Source: JALOTE01 sp031422195 (GTDB lineage: Bacteria; Pseudomonadota; Alphaproteobacteria; Rhizobiales; Rhizobiaceae). Taken from it: a DNA stretch of 64,000 nucleotides. The notes below the pieces were generated by a model that was not told the DNA's origin, did no database searches, and was given only the letters and a program-made list of their open reading frames with translations. This document shows positions 35,349 through 44,420 of the stretch, piece by piece; the first letter of the stretch is position 1, and the number at the start of each line of letters is the position of its first letter. The stretch spans positions 1-64,000 of the forward strand of contig JANOPZ010000043.1 of NCBI GenBank assembly GCA_031422195.1, read 5' to 3'. Position numbers and translations under genes: made by a program.

Positions 35349-35403
35349 TGAGTGGTCATTTGCCGGCCGGCTTGCAGCCACTTTAAACAAGTTGCTAAAG
35401 GGC
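35349..35403 (+). ncRNA. SAM-II riboswitch controlling metA
   Basis: The segment matches the SAM-II consensus: stem AGTGG (35351-35355) pairs with CCACT (35378-35382), the first loop carries TCATTTGCCGG, then CTTGCAG, TTAAACAA and the conserved GCTAAAG (35394-35400) that forms the pseudoknot. SAM-II binds S-adenosylmethionine and hides the ribosome binding site in alphaproteobacterial met genes. Here about 85 bases lie between the aptamer and the metA start, so control may work over some distance. Confidence 0.9.
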
Positions 35404-35488
35404 CGAAATGAAAGCAAAATCAATGCTTTCCTGTTCGAACACCTCCAGCAGCGTGCGAATTTTTAGGTAGTATCGACTGGAGTTGCTT

Positions 35489-36406
35489 ATGCCTATTCGT
35501 ATTCCCGATGGTTTGCCTGCCAAAGAAGTTCTACTTCGTGAAGGCGTTAGCGTGATGGATGAAAGCGCGGCAACGCGGCAGGATATCCGCCCTCTGCATA
35601 TTGCGCTGCTTAATTTGATGCCAAACAAAATCACCACCGAGACGCAGATTGCCCGCCTTGTGGGCTCAACGCCTTTGCAAGTTGAGCTCACTTTGGTGCG
35701 GATCGGTTCACACCAAGCCAAAAACACATCTGAAGACCATATGATTAATTTCTATTCGACATTTGACGAGATTAAGCATCAGAAATTTGACGGCCTCGTC
35801 ATCACAGGCGCACCCATTGAAAAGCTACCCTATAGCGAGGTGAGCTATTGGGATGAACTGGCTGAAATTTTGGATTGGACGACCACCAATGTGCATTCCA
35901 GTTTTTTTGTCTGCTGGGGGGCAATGGCAGCGGCGTGGCATTTTCATAAAGTGCCAAAGCATGATTTGGCGGAAAAAGCCTTTGGTGTTTATCGCCATGT
36001 CAACTTAAACCCCGCTTCACCTTATCTCGCAGGCTTTTCAGATGATTTTCAGGTGTCAGTGTCACGGTGGACCGAAGTTCGGCGCGCCGATTTAACGCCG
36101 TCACTGGACGTGTTGATGGAATCGCCAGAAACGGGCCTTTGTCTTTTGCACGAAGCATTTGCCAACCGGCTCTACATTTTCAACCATATTGAATATGATT
36201 CAAATTCGCTCAGCGACGAGTATTTTCGTGATGTTGTCTCGGGAGTGGAAATCAAGATCCCGCATAATTATTTCCCCGGCAATGACACCACGAAAAAACC
36301 GCTCAACCGCTGGCGCAGCCATGCGTTTTTGCTGTTTAACAATTGGATCAACCAGGTTTACCAAACCACGCCGTTTGATTTTGCCGATATTGGTAAAGGC
36401 AGATAA
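35489..36406 (+). CDS. metA: Homoserine O-acyltransferase MetA, predicted acetyl-CoA-specific
   Basis: A 305-residue enzyme of the MetA fold that activates homoserine for methionine synthesis. It has the nucleophile Cys142 in FFVCWGAMAAAW, the His/Glu pair in NHIEYDSNSLSDEY, and LNLMPNKITTETQ near the start. Residue 111 is Glu (TGAPIEKL). Published work on MetA enzymes links Glu at this place to acetyl-CoA use and Gly to succinyl-CoA use, so the product is probably O-acetylhomoserine. The ATG at 35489 begins the conserved MPIRIPDGLPA. It is under a SAM-II riboswitch. Confidence 0.93.
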   Translation: MPIRIPDGLPAKEVLLREGVSVMDESAATRQDIRPLHIALLNLMPNKITTETQIARLVGSTPLQVELTLVRIGSHQAKNTSEDHMINFYSTFDEIKHQKFDGLVITGAPIEKLPYSEVSYWDELAEILDWTTTNVHSSFFVCWGAMAAAWHFHKVPKHDLAEKAFGVYRHVNLNPASPYLAGFSDDFQVSVSRWTEVRRADLTPSLDVLMESPETGLCLLHEAFANRLYIFNHIEYDSNSLSDEYFRDVVSGVEIKIPHNYFPGNDTTKKPLNRWRSHAFLLFNNWINQVYQTTPFDFADIGKGR

Positions 36407-36410
36407 ACTA

Positions 36411-36434
36411 GCGCGCTGAAATCAATCAGCGCGC
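36411..36434. terminator. Bidirectional hairpin between metA and acnA
   Basis: GCGCGCTGA and TCAGCGCGC form a nine-base perfect stem with a six-base loop in the 37 bp between two convergent genes. The T runs are weak on both sides, so termination efficiency is uncertain. Confidence 0.55.
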
Positions 36435-36443
36435 CGCTTATAC

Positions 36444-39137
36444 TTAAGCCGCCAAATCACGCAGAACCGTCTGCAAAATGCCGCCATGCCGCATGTATTC
36501 TAGCTCGTCGAGTGTATCGATACGGCAGATTACCGGCACTTCGCTCACCTCGCCGGTTGCGCTGGTGATTTTAACCACGGTTTTCTGGCGCGGCTTAACA
36601 TCAGCCAATCCGGTTATTTCCACAATCTCATCACCGGTCAGGCCAAGTGTTTTCCAAGTTGTGCCGTCTTCAAATACGAACGGAATAATACCCATGCCCA
36701 CGAGATTTGAGCGGTGGATGCGCTCATAGCTTTGTGCAATCACGGCCTTTACACCTAGCAAATTGGTGCCTTTTGCCGCCCAGTCACGTGATGAGCCATT
36801 GCCGTATTCAAGGCCGGCAAACACCACCAGCGGCACGCCTTCTGATTTATACTGCATGGCCGCATCATAGATCGGCATTTCAGTTTTCGATGGGTAGTGA
36901 ATGGTGAAACCACCTTCGCGCCCGTTTTCACCCAGCATGAAATTGCGGATGCGGATATTGGCAAATGTGCCGCGCATCATCACTTCATGGTTGCCGCGCC
37001 GTGTGCCATATTGGTTAAAATCCAGCGCCGCTACGCCATTGGCCATTAAATAAGCACCCGCTGGCGATGCTGCTTTGATTGAGCCGGCCGGTGAAATATG
37101 GTCGGTGGTGATTTTATCGCCAAGCAACGCCATGACGCGCGCGCCTTTAATGTCTGCAATCACGCCTTTTTTAGCAGCCATCCCCACAAAGTAAGGCGGG
37201 TTCTGCACATAGGTCGATTGGTCGTCCCATGCATAAGTCTCGCCCTCCGGAATCTGCACCGCCTGCCAATAGGCGTCACCCTTAAACACTTCGGCATAAC
37301 GCTTCTCAAACAGCTCGCGTGTGACATATTTCTGAATGAATTCTTGAATCTCATGGTTGGTCGGCCAGATGTCTTTGAGAAACACATCCTTGCCGTCAGT
37401 GCCTTGGCCGAGCGGCTCAGTCGTCAAATCGATCTGCGTTGAACCGGCCAGCGCATAGGCCACCACCAAGGGCGGCGAAGCCAGATAATTTGCCTGAACA
37501 TCCGGTGAAATGCGGCCCTCAAAATTGCGGTTGCCAGATAAAACGCCTGATACAATCAACCCGCGCTCATTGATGGTTTTCGAAATTTCAGGGTTAAGCG
37601 GGCCGGAATTACCGATACAAGTGGTGCAACCAAAACCAACCAAGTTAAACCCGATCTGGTCGAGTTCTTTTTGCAAGCCCGATTTTTCAAGATACTCGCC
37701 AACGACCTGGCTTCCCGGCGCTAAAGACGTTTTCACCCACGGCTTTTGTTTGAGGCCCAACCGGTTGGCATTACGCGCCAATAGGCCTGCGCCAATCAAC
37801 ACTGAGGGGTTGGAAGTGTTGGTGCAAGAGGTAATTGCGGCAATGGCAACATCGCCATGGCCCAAATCAAAGTCGCGGCCTTCAACAGCATAACGATTGC
37901 CAAGTTCGGCGGGCAGTTTTTTATATTCTTTTTCCATTGCTTCGGCAAAACCGGCTGCAATGTTTTCCAAAGCAACGCGCCCCTCAGGGCGTTTTGGCCC
38001 GGCCATCGATGGCACAACCGAATTCAAATCCAGCTCCAAAGTATCGGTGAACACAGGATCTGCACTCTCAATCGTCCGCCACATGCCTTGCACTTTGGAA
38101 TAGGCTTCAACGAGCGCAATACGGTCCTTAGCACGGCCGGACATGTTCAAATAATTGATGGTTTCTTTATCGACCGGGAAGAACCCGCACGTTGCGCCAT
38201 ATTCAGGGCCCATATTGCCGATGGTAGCGCGGTCAGCCAAAGTCATGTTTTCAAGGCCGGGACCGAAGAACTCAACGAATTTATTCACCACACCTTTTTT
38301 GCGCAGCATCTGCACCACCAGCAAAACCAAATCGGTGGCTGTAACACCCTCTTTCAATTTGCCGGTTAACTTAAAGCCAATGACTTCAGGGATCAGCATC
38401 GATACCGGCTGTCCAAGCATGGCGGCTTCAGCTTCGATGCCGCCAACACCCCAACCCAGCACACCCAAACCATTGATCATGGTGGTATGGCTGTCTGTTC
38501 CCACACACGTATCAGGGTAAGCGAAGGTCTCGCCATCGTCGTCCTTGGTCCAAACGGTTTGGCCGAGATATTCCAAGTTAACCTGATGGCAAATACCAGT
38601 GCCGGGGGGAACAACGCGGAAATTGTTAAACGCCTGCTGGCCCCATTTCAGGAACCGATAGCGCTCGCCGTTACGCTGATATTCAAGCTCGACATTGCGC
38701 GCAAAAGCCTGCGGTGTGCCAAACTCATCGACAATGACCGAATGGTCGATCACCAGATCAACCGGAACCAAAGGGTTGATTTTCTGCGGGTCACCGCCAA
38801 GGTTTTTCATTGCGTCGCGCATTGCCGCCAAATCAACGACGGCTGGAACGCCGGTAAAATCCTGCATCAAAACACGGGCGGGACGGTAGGCGATTTCTTT
38901 TTGTGCCAAACCTTTATCAACCATCCAAGCAGCCATGGCTTCAATATCAGCTTTCAAAACGGTACGTCCGTCTTCAAATCGCAATAAATTTTCAAGAAGG
39001 ACCTTCATAGAATAAGGCAGGCGCGCAATTCCGGTCAGGCCATTTTGTTCAGCCAAAGCCAACGAAAAAATCGTATAGGTTTTTGCACCGACGGTGAGCG
39101 AAGTACGGCATTTGAAGCTGTCGAGGGATTGCGTCAC
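36444..39137 (-). CDS. acnA: Aconitate hydratase AcnA
   Basis: An 897-residue [4Fe-4S] enzyme of the citric acid cycle (citrate to isocitrate), full length for the AcnA/IRP type. The cluster cysteines are in AITSCTNTSNP and GFGCTTCIGNSGP. Other markers are DSHTTMINGLGVLGWGVGG, GPEYGATCGFFPVD and the swivelling C-terminal domain with GLEYGNGSSRDWAAKG. It is divergent from the ccm operon, in the order common in Hyphomicrobiales. An upstream CTTTAGAAC could be half of an iron-response site but is too incomplete to call. Confidence 0.97.
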   Translation of the reverse strand: MTQSLDSFKCRTSLTVGAKTYTIFSLALAEQNGLTGIARLPYSMKVLLENLLRFEDGRTVLKADIEAMAAWMVDKGLAQKEIAYRPARVLMQDFTGVPAVVDLAAMRDAMKNLGGDPQKINPLVPVDLVIDHSVIVDEFGTPQAFARNVELEYQRNGERYRFLKWGQQAFNNFRVVPPGTGICHQVNLEYLGQTVWTKDDDGETFAYPDTCVGTDSHTTMINGLGVLGWGVGGIEAEAAMLGQPVSMLIPEVIGFKLTGKLKEGVTATDLVLLVVQMLRKKGVVNKFVEFFGPGLENMTLADRATIGNMGPEYGATCGFFPVDKETINYLNMSGRAKDRIALVEAYSKVQGMWRTIESADPVFTDTLELDLNSVVPSMAGPKRPEGRVALENIAAGFAEAMEKEYKKLPAELGNRYAVEGRDFDLGHGDVAIAAITSCTNTSNPSVLIGAGLLARNANRLGLKQKPWVKTSLAPGSQVVGEYLEKSGLQKELDQIGFNLVGFGCTTCIGNSGPLNPEISKTINERGLIVSGVLSGNRNFEGRISPDVQANYLASPPLVVAYALAGSTQIDLTTEPLGQGTDGKDVFLKDIWPTNHEIQEFIQKYVTRELFEKRYAEVFKGDAYWQAVQIPEGETYAWDDQSTYVQNPPYFVGMAAKKGVIADIKGARVMALLGDKITTDHISPAGSIKAASPAGAYLMANGVAALDFNQYGTRRGNHEVMMRGTFANIRIRNFMLGENGREGGFTIHYPSKTEMPIYDAAMQYKSEGVPLVVFAGLEYGNGSSRDWAAKGTNLLGVKAVIAQSYERIHRSNLVGMGIIPFVFEDGTTWKTLGLTGDEIVEITGLADVKPRQKTVVKITSATGEVSEVPVICRIDTLDELEYMRHGGILQTVLRDLAA

Positions 39138-39277
39138 GTGGTAATCCTATCTTTAGAACTGCTAGAGGGCTTCGGGTTGATTGTTGCTTAAGCCAATGGT
39201 GCACTAATTTCCAGATGGTAATACCGCATCCTTGAGTTAAACATATTGAGAATTCTGATTGGTGGACCAAGGCTGTT

Positions 39278-39862
39278 TTGTTTAACATCTCACTCATTAC
39301 AGAAAAATTAGCGGCCAGCCGTGGCGGCTTTGCCTTGTTTGAAAATCTGTCATTTGAACTTTATAGCGGCCAAGCCTTGCGCATAACCGGCCCCAACGGT
39401 TCCGGCAAAACAACATTACTGCGCTGTTTGGCCGGTTTGGTGCGGTCAGATAGCGGAAGCATGTCCAAACTGGACGAAAATCAACTGCACTATCTCGGTC
39501 ATCTCAATGCAATGAAACCGCAATTAACGTTGGCTGAAAATTTGAACTTTTGGGCCAAAATGCAAAATGGCGGGGATATAAATTCTGCCGTTCGATCTCT
39601 CAACCTGAGCCGCCTGATCAATTTACCGTTCAGCGTTTTATCGTCAGGTCAAAAGCGCCGTGTGGCGATCGCACGTCTGTTACTATCACCCCGGCCAATT
39701 TGGTTGCTTGATGAACCCACAGTTGGTTTGGATTCAGGATCGATTGCAATTGTTGAAACCGTGCTCGAGCACCATTTGGCCCAAGGCGGCATTGTCATTG
39801 CGGCGACCCATACGCCTCTTGGCAAAGACAATTGGCAAACCCTTGAATTGCAAACACCATGA
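39278..39862 (+). CDS. ccmA: Cytochrome c maturation heme exporter ATPase CcmA
   Basis: A 194-residue ATPase. Walker A is GPNGSGKTTLLRCLAG, the signature LSSGQKRRVAIARLLL and Walker B IWLLDEPTVGLDS. It drives release of heme-loaded CcmE from the CcmC/D complex in the periplasmic heme-handling pathway. The start is TTG at 39278 with AAGG a few bases upstream; the protein is slightly shorter than usual. It overlaps ccmB by four bases. Confidence 0.93.
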   Translation: MFNISLITEKLAASRGGFALFENLSFELYSGQALRITGPNGSGKTTLLRCLAGLVRSDSGSMSKLDENQLHYLGHLNAMKPQLTLAENLNFWAKMQNGGDINSAVRSLNLSRLINLPFSVLSSGQKRRVAIARLLLSPRPIWLLDEPTVGLDSGSIAIVETVLEHHLAQGGIVIAATHTPLGKDNWQTLELQTP

Positions 39863-40527
39863 TGGCCGCGCTTTACCTTCGCGATGTGCGCCTCGGGTTT
39901 CGCGCCGGTGGCGGTGCAATGATTGCAGTTTTGTTTTTTATGAGCGTCATCATTATGATGCCGTTCGCCGTCGGACCTGATTTGAAGTTACTCGCCCGCC
40001 TCGGCCCGGCGTTTTTATGGGTCGGCGCTTTGCTCGCCAGCCTCTTGGGGTTAGAACGCCTCTTTCAAGCTGACCGCGAAGACGGCAGTCTCGATCATTT
40101 GCGCCTTAATGCAGATTTGCCGGAACTGGCATTGGTCGTGTTCATCAAATGCTTAGCCCATTGGACGGTAACTGGCCTTCCCTTGGTTTTGGCCACACCA
40201 TTATTCGGTTTGTTCTTGAACATGGAGCCAATCTCAGTTTTAGCGGCTATGGCAACCCTGGCCATTGGCACACCTGCGATAGCCTTTATTGGCGCAGTCG
40301 GTGCAGCTGCTGGCGTGACACTGGCGCGCGGCGGTCTTTTGGTCGCAGTCATTGTGCTGCCGGTCATTGTACCGGTTTTAATTTTTGGCGTGTCGGCAGC
40401 CAATGCAGTGGTCGATCCGTCGCAGCCCTTTTTGCCACCCTTTGCTCTATTATCGGCTCTCTGTCTGTTTTTTGCAGTAACCGGCCCTTTTGCTGCCGCA
40501 CTCTTTCTTAAGGGGCTTGATGAATAA
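39859..40527 (+). CDS. ccmB: Cytochrome c maturation heme exporter membrane protein CcmB
   Basis: A 222-residue inner-membrane protein with about six hydrophobic segments and the family sequences YLRDVRLGFRAGGGAM, MPFAVGPDLKLLARLGPAFLWVGALLA and LLVAVIVLPVIVPVLIFG. It partners CcmA. The ATG at 39859 overlaps the ccmA stop codon, and its end lies 31 bases before ccmC. Confidence 0.95.
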   Translation: MMAALYLRDVRLGFRAGGGAMIAVLFFMSVIIMMPFAVGPDLKLLARLGPAFLWVGALLASLLGLERLFQADREDGSLDHLRLNADLPELALVVFIKCLAHWTVTGLPLVLATPLFGLFLNMEPISVLAAMATLAIGTPAIAFIGAVGAAAGVTLARGGLLVAVIVLPVIVPVLIFGVSAANAVVDPSQPFLPPFALLSALCLFFAVTGPFAAALFLKGLDE

Positions 40528-40558
40528 TGCTGCGAGACTTTTACCGAGGCATAAAAGC

Positions 40559-41347
40559 ATGAGCGACGTTTCAGTTTCAAGCGGGCCAGTTTCAGGCGGG
40601 CCAGTTTCCGGTGGTTTTGCCGCTTACGCCAATCCGGCCCGATTTATGCGGTTATCAACGGTGTTGGTGCCGTTGTTTGCCGTTCCGGCTGCAGCATTGA
40701 TTGCCTACGGATTGTGGCTTTCATTCACGGCACCAGCTGATTATCAGCAAGGTGAGACGGTGCGCATCATGTTCATCCATGTGCCGTTCGCGTGGCTGGC
40801 CATGATGACCTATTCGATTATGACCGTTGCGGCGTTGGGCACTTTGGTATGGCGTCACCCGCTGGCAGATGTTGCCGGTAAAGCCGCTTTGCCAATCGGT
40901 GCTGCTTTCACCGCACTTTGCCTCATAACGGGCGCGCTTTGGGGCCGCCCGACGTGGGGTACTTATTGGGTATGGGATGCGCGCCTGACCTCCGTTTTGG
41001 TTTTGCTGTTTATTTATTTGGGCCTGATCGCCGTTCACCGTGCCATTGAAGATAAAGGGCTTGCGGCCCGTGCGGCAGCGATCGTAACGCTTGTTGGCTC
41101 GATTAATTTGCCGATCATCAAATATTCCGTTGAATGGTGGAATACGCTGCATCAGCCCGCCAGTATTTCAAGCTTGAAACGCCTCGCCAATCCGGCACTG
41201 CCGCCTGAATATCTCTGGCCGCTGTTCACGCTGGCGCTCGGTTTAACATTATTGTTTTTTGCGCTTCATTTAACGGCGATGCGCGCTGAAATTTGGGCGC
41301 GCAAAGCTGATGGTATTGCGCGCCGCATGGCACGACAGGCAGGCTGA
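40559..41347 (+). CDS. ccmC: Heme-handling protein CcmC
   Basis: A 262-residue inner-membrane protein with six membrane segments. It has the periplasmic WWD-like signature WGRPTWGTYWVWDARLTSVL flanked by the conserved His residues IMFIHVPFAWLA and NTLHQPAS. It loads heme on CcmE. I chose the ATG at 40559, preceded by GAGG. The first 20 residues are unusual: a duplicated 15-bp DNA unit (40581-40610) gives two GPVSGG copies ahead of the conserved part, probably a slippage expansion in a tolerant region. Confidence 0.95.
   Translation: MSDVSVSSGPVSGGPVSGGFAAYANPARFMRLSTVLVPLFAVPAAALIAYGLWLSFTAPADYQQGETVRIMFIHVPFAWLAMMTYSIMTVAALGTLVWRHPLADVAGKAALPIGAAFTALCLITGALWGRPTWGTYWVWDARLTSVLVLLFIYLGLIAVHRAIEDKGLAARAAAIVTLVGSINLPIIKYSVEWWNTLHQPASISSLKRLANPALPPEYLWPLFTLALGLTLLFFALHLTAMRAEIWARKADGIARRMARQAG
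40581..40610. repeat. Two 15-bp in-frame repeats in the ccmC N-terminus
   Basis: GCGGGCCAGTTTCAG at 40581 is followed directly by GCGGGCCAGTTTCCG. The unit is in frame and lengthens the cytoplasmic N-terminal tail by five residues per copy. Confidence 0.85.
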
Positions 41348-41350
41348 GAC

Positions 41351-41482
41351 ATGGATCAGACCTATTTTGTAACCGCATCTTACGCTGTGTCAGCGCTCGT
41401 CGTTGGGGCACTCATCGTGTGGATCTTTTTGTCCGCCAGAAACGCACGGGCGATCGTTGATCGTTTGGACAAAAACAAATGA
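41351..41482 (+). CDS. ccmD: Heme exporter protein CcmD
   Basis: A 43-residue single-span membrane protein (MDQTYFVTASYAVSALVVGA at the start, then a charged tail RNARAIVDRLDKNK). CcmD is needed to release holo-CcmE from the CcmABC complex. It begins three bases after the ccmC stop and overlaps ccmG by four bases (ATGA). Position, size and topology identify it. Confidence 0.93.
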   Translation: MDQTYFVTASYAVSALVVGALIVWIFLSARNARAIVDRLDKNK

Positions 41483-42042
41483 GTGAGGCGCCTTCGCCAA
41501 AGGCATCCGCTCATTCAAGACTTCTTGTGTTTTTGCCAGCCCTCGCTTTTGTCGCAATTGCCCTAGTGGCACTGATGCAACTGCTGTCTGGCCGCGATTT
41601 GGCGGCTGTGCCGTCGGCACTGCTTGGCAAGCCTGCACCGGTTATGGCGCTTGGCACTTTGCAAGAACTGCCACCCTTTTTGCTTTCAAAAGATAAGCCA
41701 ACAATCGTCAATGTCTGGGCCTCATGGTGTGCGCCATGTCGCGAAGAAAACGTGTTGCTGATGGAAATCACCAAGGACGAACGTGTTGCAATCGCCGGAA
41801 TCAATTACAAAGACACCGCTGAAAATGCCAAATCTTTTCTGGCTACCCTCGGCAATCCATTCGATAGCATTGGCACTGACCAGGCGGGCCGCGCCGCCAT
41901 TGAATGGGGTGTTTATGGCGTGCCTGAAACATTCATTGTTAGGCTCGACGGCACGATTGCTTACAAACATGTCGGCCCGCTGACACCGGAACATCTAAAC
42001 GGCGCATTCGGTAAAGCGTTGGAAGCGGCAATCGCTCAATGA
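41479..42042 (+). CDS. ccmG: Thiol:disulfide oxidoreductase CcmG (DsbE)
   Basis: A 187-residue membrane-anchored periplasmic thioredoxin-like protein. The N-terminal anchor is LLVFLPALAFVAIALVALMQLL, the active site NVWASWCAPCREEN, and the cis-Pro loop GVYGVPETFIV. It reduces apocytochrome c cysteines before heme attachment. It overlaps ccmD and the NUDIX gene by four bases each. ccmE, ccmF and ccmH are not in this window. Confidence 0.95.
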   Translation: MSEAPSPKASAHSRLLVFLPALAFVAIALVALMQLLSGRDLAAVPSALLGKPAPVMALGTLQELPPFLLSKDKPTIVNVWASWCAPCREENVLLMEITKDERVAIAGINYKDTAENAKSFLATLGNPFDSIGTDQAGRAAIEWGVYGVPETFIVRLDGTIAYKHVGPLTPEHLNGAFGKALEAAIAQ

Positions 42043-42575
42043 CAAGCCTCACCCGCAGCTTTTCGCACCGCATTCCTGAAGGCGATGACGTCAGCCGATC
42101 CATTTGTGATCATTGCAGCCATGTCGTTTATGATAATCCAAAAATTGTTGTTGGCTCGGTAGTGTTACACGATGGCAAAGTTCTGCTTTGCAAACGCGCC
42201 ATTGAGCCGCGCCAAGGGTATTGGACCATCCCTGCTGGCTATATGGAACTTGGTGAAACGCCTCAAGAAGGGGCAATACGCGAGGCGCGGGAAGAGGCCA
42301 ATGCGGCGTTGATTTTGGGCGATCTCCTCGCAATTTATACCATCAAACATTTGAGCCAAGTGCAGATGATTTACCGCGCTGTTCTGGCGTCACCTGTGTT
42401 TTCAGCCGGGCCGGAAAGTCAGGAGGTTCAATTGTTTTCTTTTAGCGATATCCCCTGGGAGGATATTGCATTTCCGACGGTGCATTGGATGCTGGCAGAT
42501 ATCCAAAAGGTGTTGGCGGGGCAAACAGCGTTACCCTTTGGCAACCCTGTTGGGGCTAAAGACCCGGATATTTGA
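42039..42575 (+). CDS. NUDIX hydrolase with N-terminal zinc ribbon
   Basis: A 178-residue NUDIX protein. Residues about 20-35 hold a half zinc ribbon (SICDHCSHVVYDNP), followed by the NUDIX box GYMELGETPQEGAIREAREEANA. Relatives hydrolyse ADP-ribose, NADH or FAD-like dinucleotides; the exact substrate is unknown. Its ATG overlaps the ccmG stop codon by four bases, so it is translated with the cytochrome maturation genes, though a role there is not established. Confidence 0.85.
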   Translation: MTSLTRSFSHRIPEGDDVSRSICDHCSHVVYDNPKIVVGSVVLHDGKVLLCKRAIEPRQGYWTIPAGYMELGETPQEGAIREAREEANAALILGDLLAIYTIKHLSQVQMIYRAVLASPVFSAGPESQEVQLFSFSDIPWEDIAFPTVHWMLADIQKVLAGQTALPFGNPVGAKDPDI

Positions 42576-42584
42576 CAGTGTTAC

Positions 42585-44309
42585 TCAAACATACCGGTTG
42601 CCAATACCCGTGCGGGACAGTGTCCAATGCACTTCAGCACGTTCATGACTGGCAAACTCAAGAGTGATTGCTTTAGATTTTTGCGGACCTGAGGTTTTGG
42701 CAAAAAAGAAAGTTTCAATCAGCTTTGGTTGAACGCCTTCCGCGGTAAACGCCCAACTGTCATCACTGTCTGCCATCAACATGAGCTGGCCGGCACCATT
42801 GATCAGTACATGAATATCGGGGTGCAAATGGAACCGTACAGAAACTTTGGCTTGGGTCACTTTTCGTGGGCGCAATGTGCCGGGTAAAAGCCGGTCAACG
42901 CCTTTAATCGTACTGCCATCATCCATGAGGACGATTTCGCGCTCGTGAATAAAACCATAAGCAGGCCCATAGCCATTATGGGTTGCAATGAAACCTTGAA
43001 CACCCGCTTTGTCTTTCCGAGCAACACTGACAGCTGAAGGACCGCGCACCAAAGCCGACCCTAAAAGGCGCTGCAACCGCTCATTACCCGTAAAAACCGA
43101 TGATGACATATCATCCAAGCTTAATGTGGAATGCGCCACAGTTTGCCGTGAAATTTGCTGAAAGGCATCAGGTCCTTGAGCATCAACGCCTGTATTGACA
43201 ATATAACGATGCCTGCCGGACGACATTTCAAAGGACAGCGTTCCTGCGTGCGCCATAGCATTTTCGCGGGCCAAAGGCACTTTACCCGTATCGGCAATCA
43301 CAATGGTTCCGCCCATCATCAGGCGCTCAAAGCCTGTTTGCGGCAAATGCAACGGCGCGGCCGAGCCTGTATCATTATGGCGCAAAAGGCTTGCCAACCG
43401 GTCTGGAACAACGGCGCCGACACCATTGAACAACGCCAGTTCGCCATCACTATGGCGGAAAAAGCGCAAGGCCGTAAACATACGGTCAATCGCCGAAATC
43501 AGCGGTTGAGGGGGCTCGATAGCCTCGCTCGCCAGCACCATTCGCAGCGGCACCAAATCGCTTAAAAGTTCAAGCATAATTTCAGGGTTACGCGAGATAT
43601 GACCACCATCAGCATTAACATCGTGATCTAAGTCTTGCGCCAACCGGCGCAAGCTCCGCGCCACACTGGCTTCGCCCAAAGGAAGCGCCAGCTTGGCATA
43701 GCAAAGCGCTGCATCTGCCCGCAGCCGGTTTTCACTGAGCCTGATATTTGATAGCGCTGCTTCAACAAAGCGGACGTGAAAGGAAACAGCCTTTAGGTAG
43801 CGCTTGTAAAAGACTTTATCAGCGCCTTGCAATAAGAGGGTGGAGTGCTGCAACCACGCGATTAAACGCCGAGCTGCCACATCATCTGCCCACACCAATT
43901 CAGCATTAAGGCTCTTTTGACACTCCAGCCATTGCAACAAAAGCGAGCGCGCGTTGGCACCGGCAAGATCAGTGCCGCTGGCCCTTAAATGTCTCAACCA
44001 TCTAAAAGAGTGCAATTCACGGGAAAAACGCAAGCTGGGCATTTTAAGCGTAAAAGGGACATGGCCTTCTGTGTATAGATTGCGCCCGGCTAAGGGAAAT
44101 GAGCCCGAATAAATCTGGTCAGCGATATAGGCATCAGCAGGCCGGATATCCGGCATTGCCAAATCAATCCGCGTAAGGGTCCGCGTTCCAAAGCGAATAC
44201 CAATTTTTGGCAGGCTTCGAAGAGTATGGGCCATTGAACGGCCAGCTTTGAAGACGGCAAGACGGGCAATCAAAAATCCTTCCTGCGCTGGCGAGATCGA
44301 CCGCGGCAT
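42585..44309 (-). CDS. Heparinase II/III-family protein
   Basis: A 574-residue protein with the helical heparinase II/III N-terminal region (WLRHLRASGTDLAGANARSLLLQWLE) and the C-terminal beta-sandwich domain (AHAGTLSFEMSSGRHRYIVNTGVDAQG, ARKDKAGVQGFIATHNGYGPAYGFIHEREIVL). Such proteins cleave acidic polysaccharides, but this rhizobial group has no established substrate and no obvious Sec signal is seen. It lies next to rsmB, on the same strand with 111 bp between, a neighbourhood typical of Hyphomicrobiales. Confidence 0.8.
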   Translation of the reverse strand: MPRSISPAQEGFLIARLAVFKAGRSMAHTLRSLPKIGIRFGTRTLTRIDLAMPDIRPADAYIADQIYSGSFPLAGRNLYTEGHVPFTLKMPSLRFSRELHSFRWLRHLRASGTDLAGANARSLLLQWLECQKSLNAELVWADDVAARRLIAWLQHSTLLLQGADKVFYKRYLKAVSFHVRFVEAALSNIRLSENRLRADAALCYAKLALPLGEASVARSLRRLAQDLDHDVNADGGHISRNPEIMLELLSDLVPLRMVLASEAIEPPQPLISAIDRMFTALRFFRHSDGELALFNGVGAVVPDRLASLLRHNDTGSAAPLHLPQTGFERLMMGGTIVIADTGKVPLARENAMAHAGTLSFEMSSGRHRYIVNTGVDAQGPDAFQQISRQTVAHSTLSLDDMSSSVFTGNERLQRLLGSALVRGPSAVSVARKDKAGVQGFIATHNGYGPAYGFIHEREIVLMDDGSTIKGVDRLLPGTLRPRKVTQAKVSVRFHLHPDIHVLINGAGQLMLMADSDDSWAFTAEGVQPKLIETFFFAKTSGPQKSKAITLEFASHERAEVHWTLSRTGIGNRYV

Positions 44310-44420
44310 GGCCCCTCCAAGACTATAACTTAAAAAAAACCTGTGCCATTAGTTTAACGGCAAAAAGACGGAGTGAAAGGGGCTGAGTGCCCATTTCAAA
44401 GAATGTTTGGTTCAGCTGTC

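Noticed and set aside
39138..39277. Possible iron-response (Irr/RirA-type) site CTTTAGAAC upstream of acnA
   Set aside because: Only one half-site is recognisable; the second half does not match well enough.
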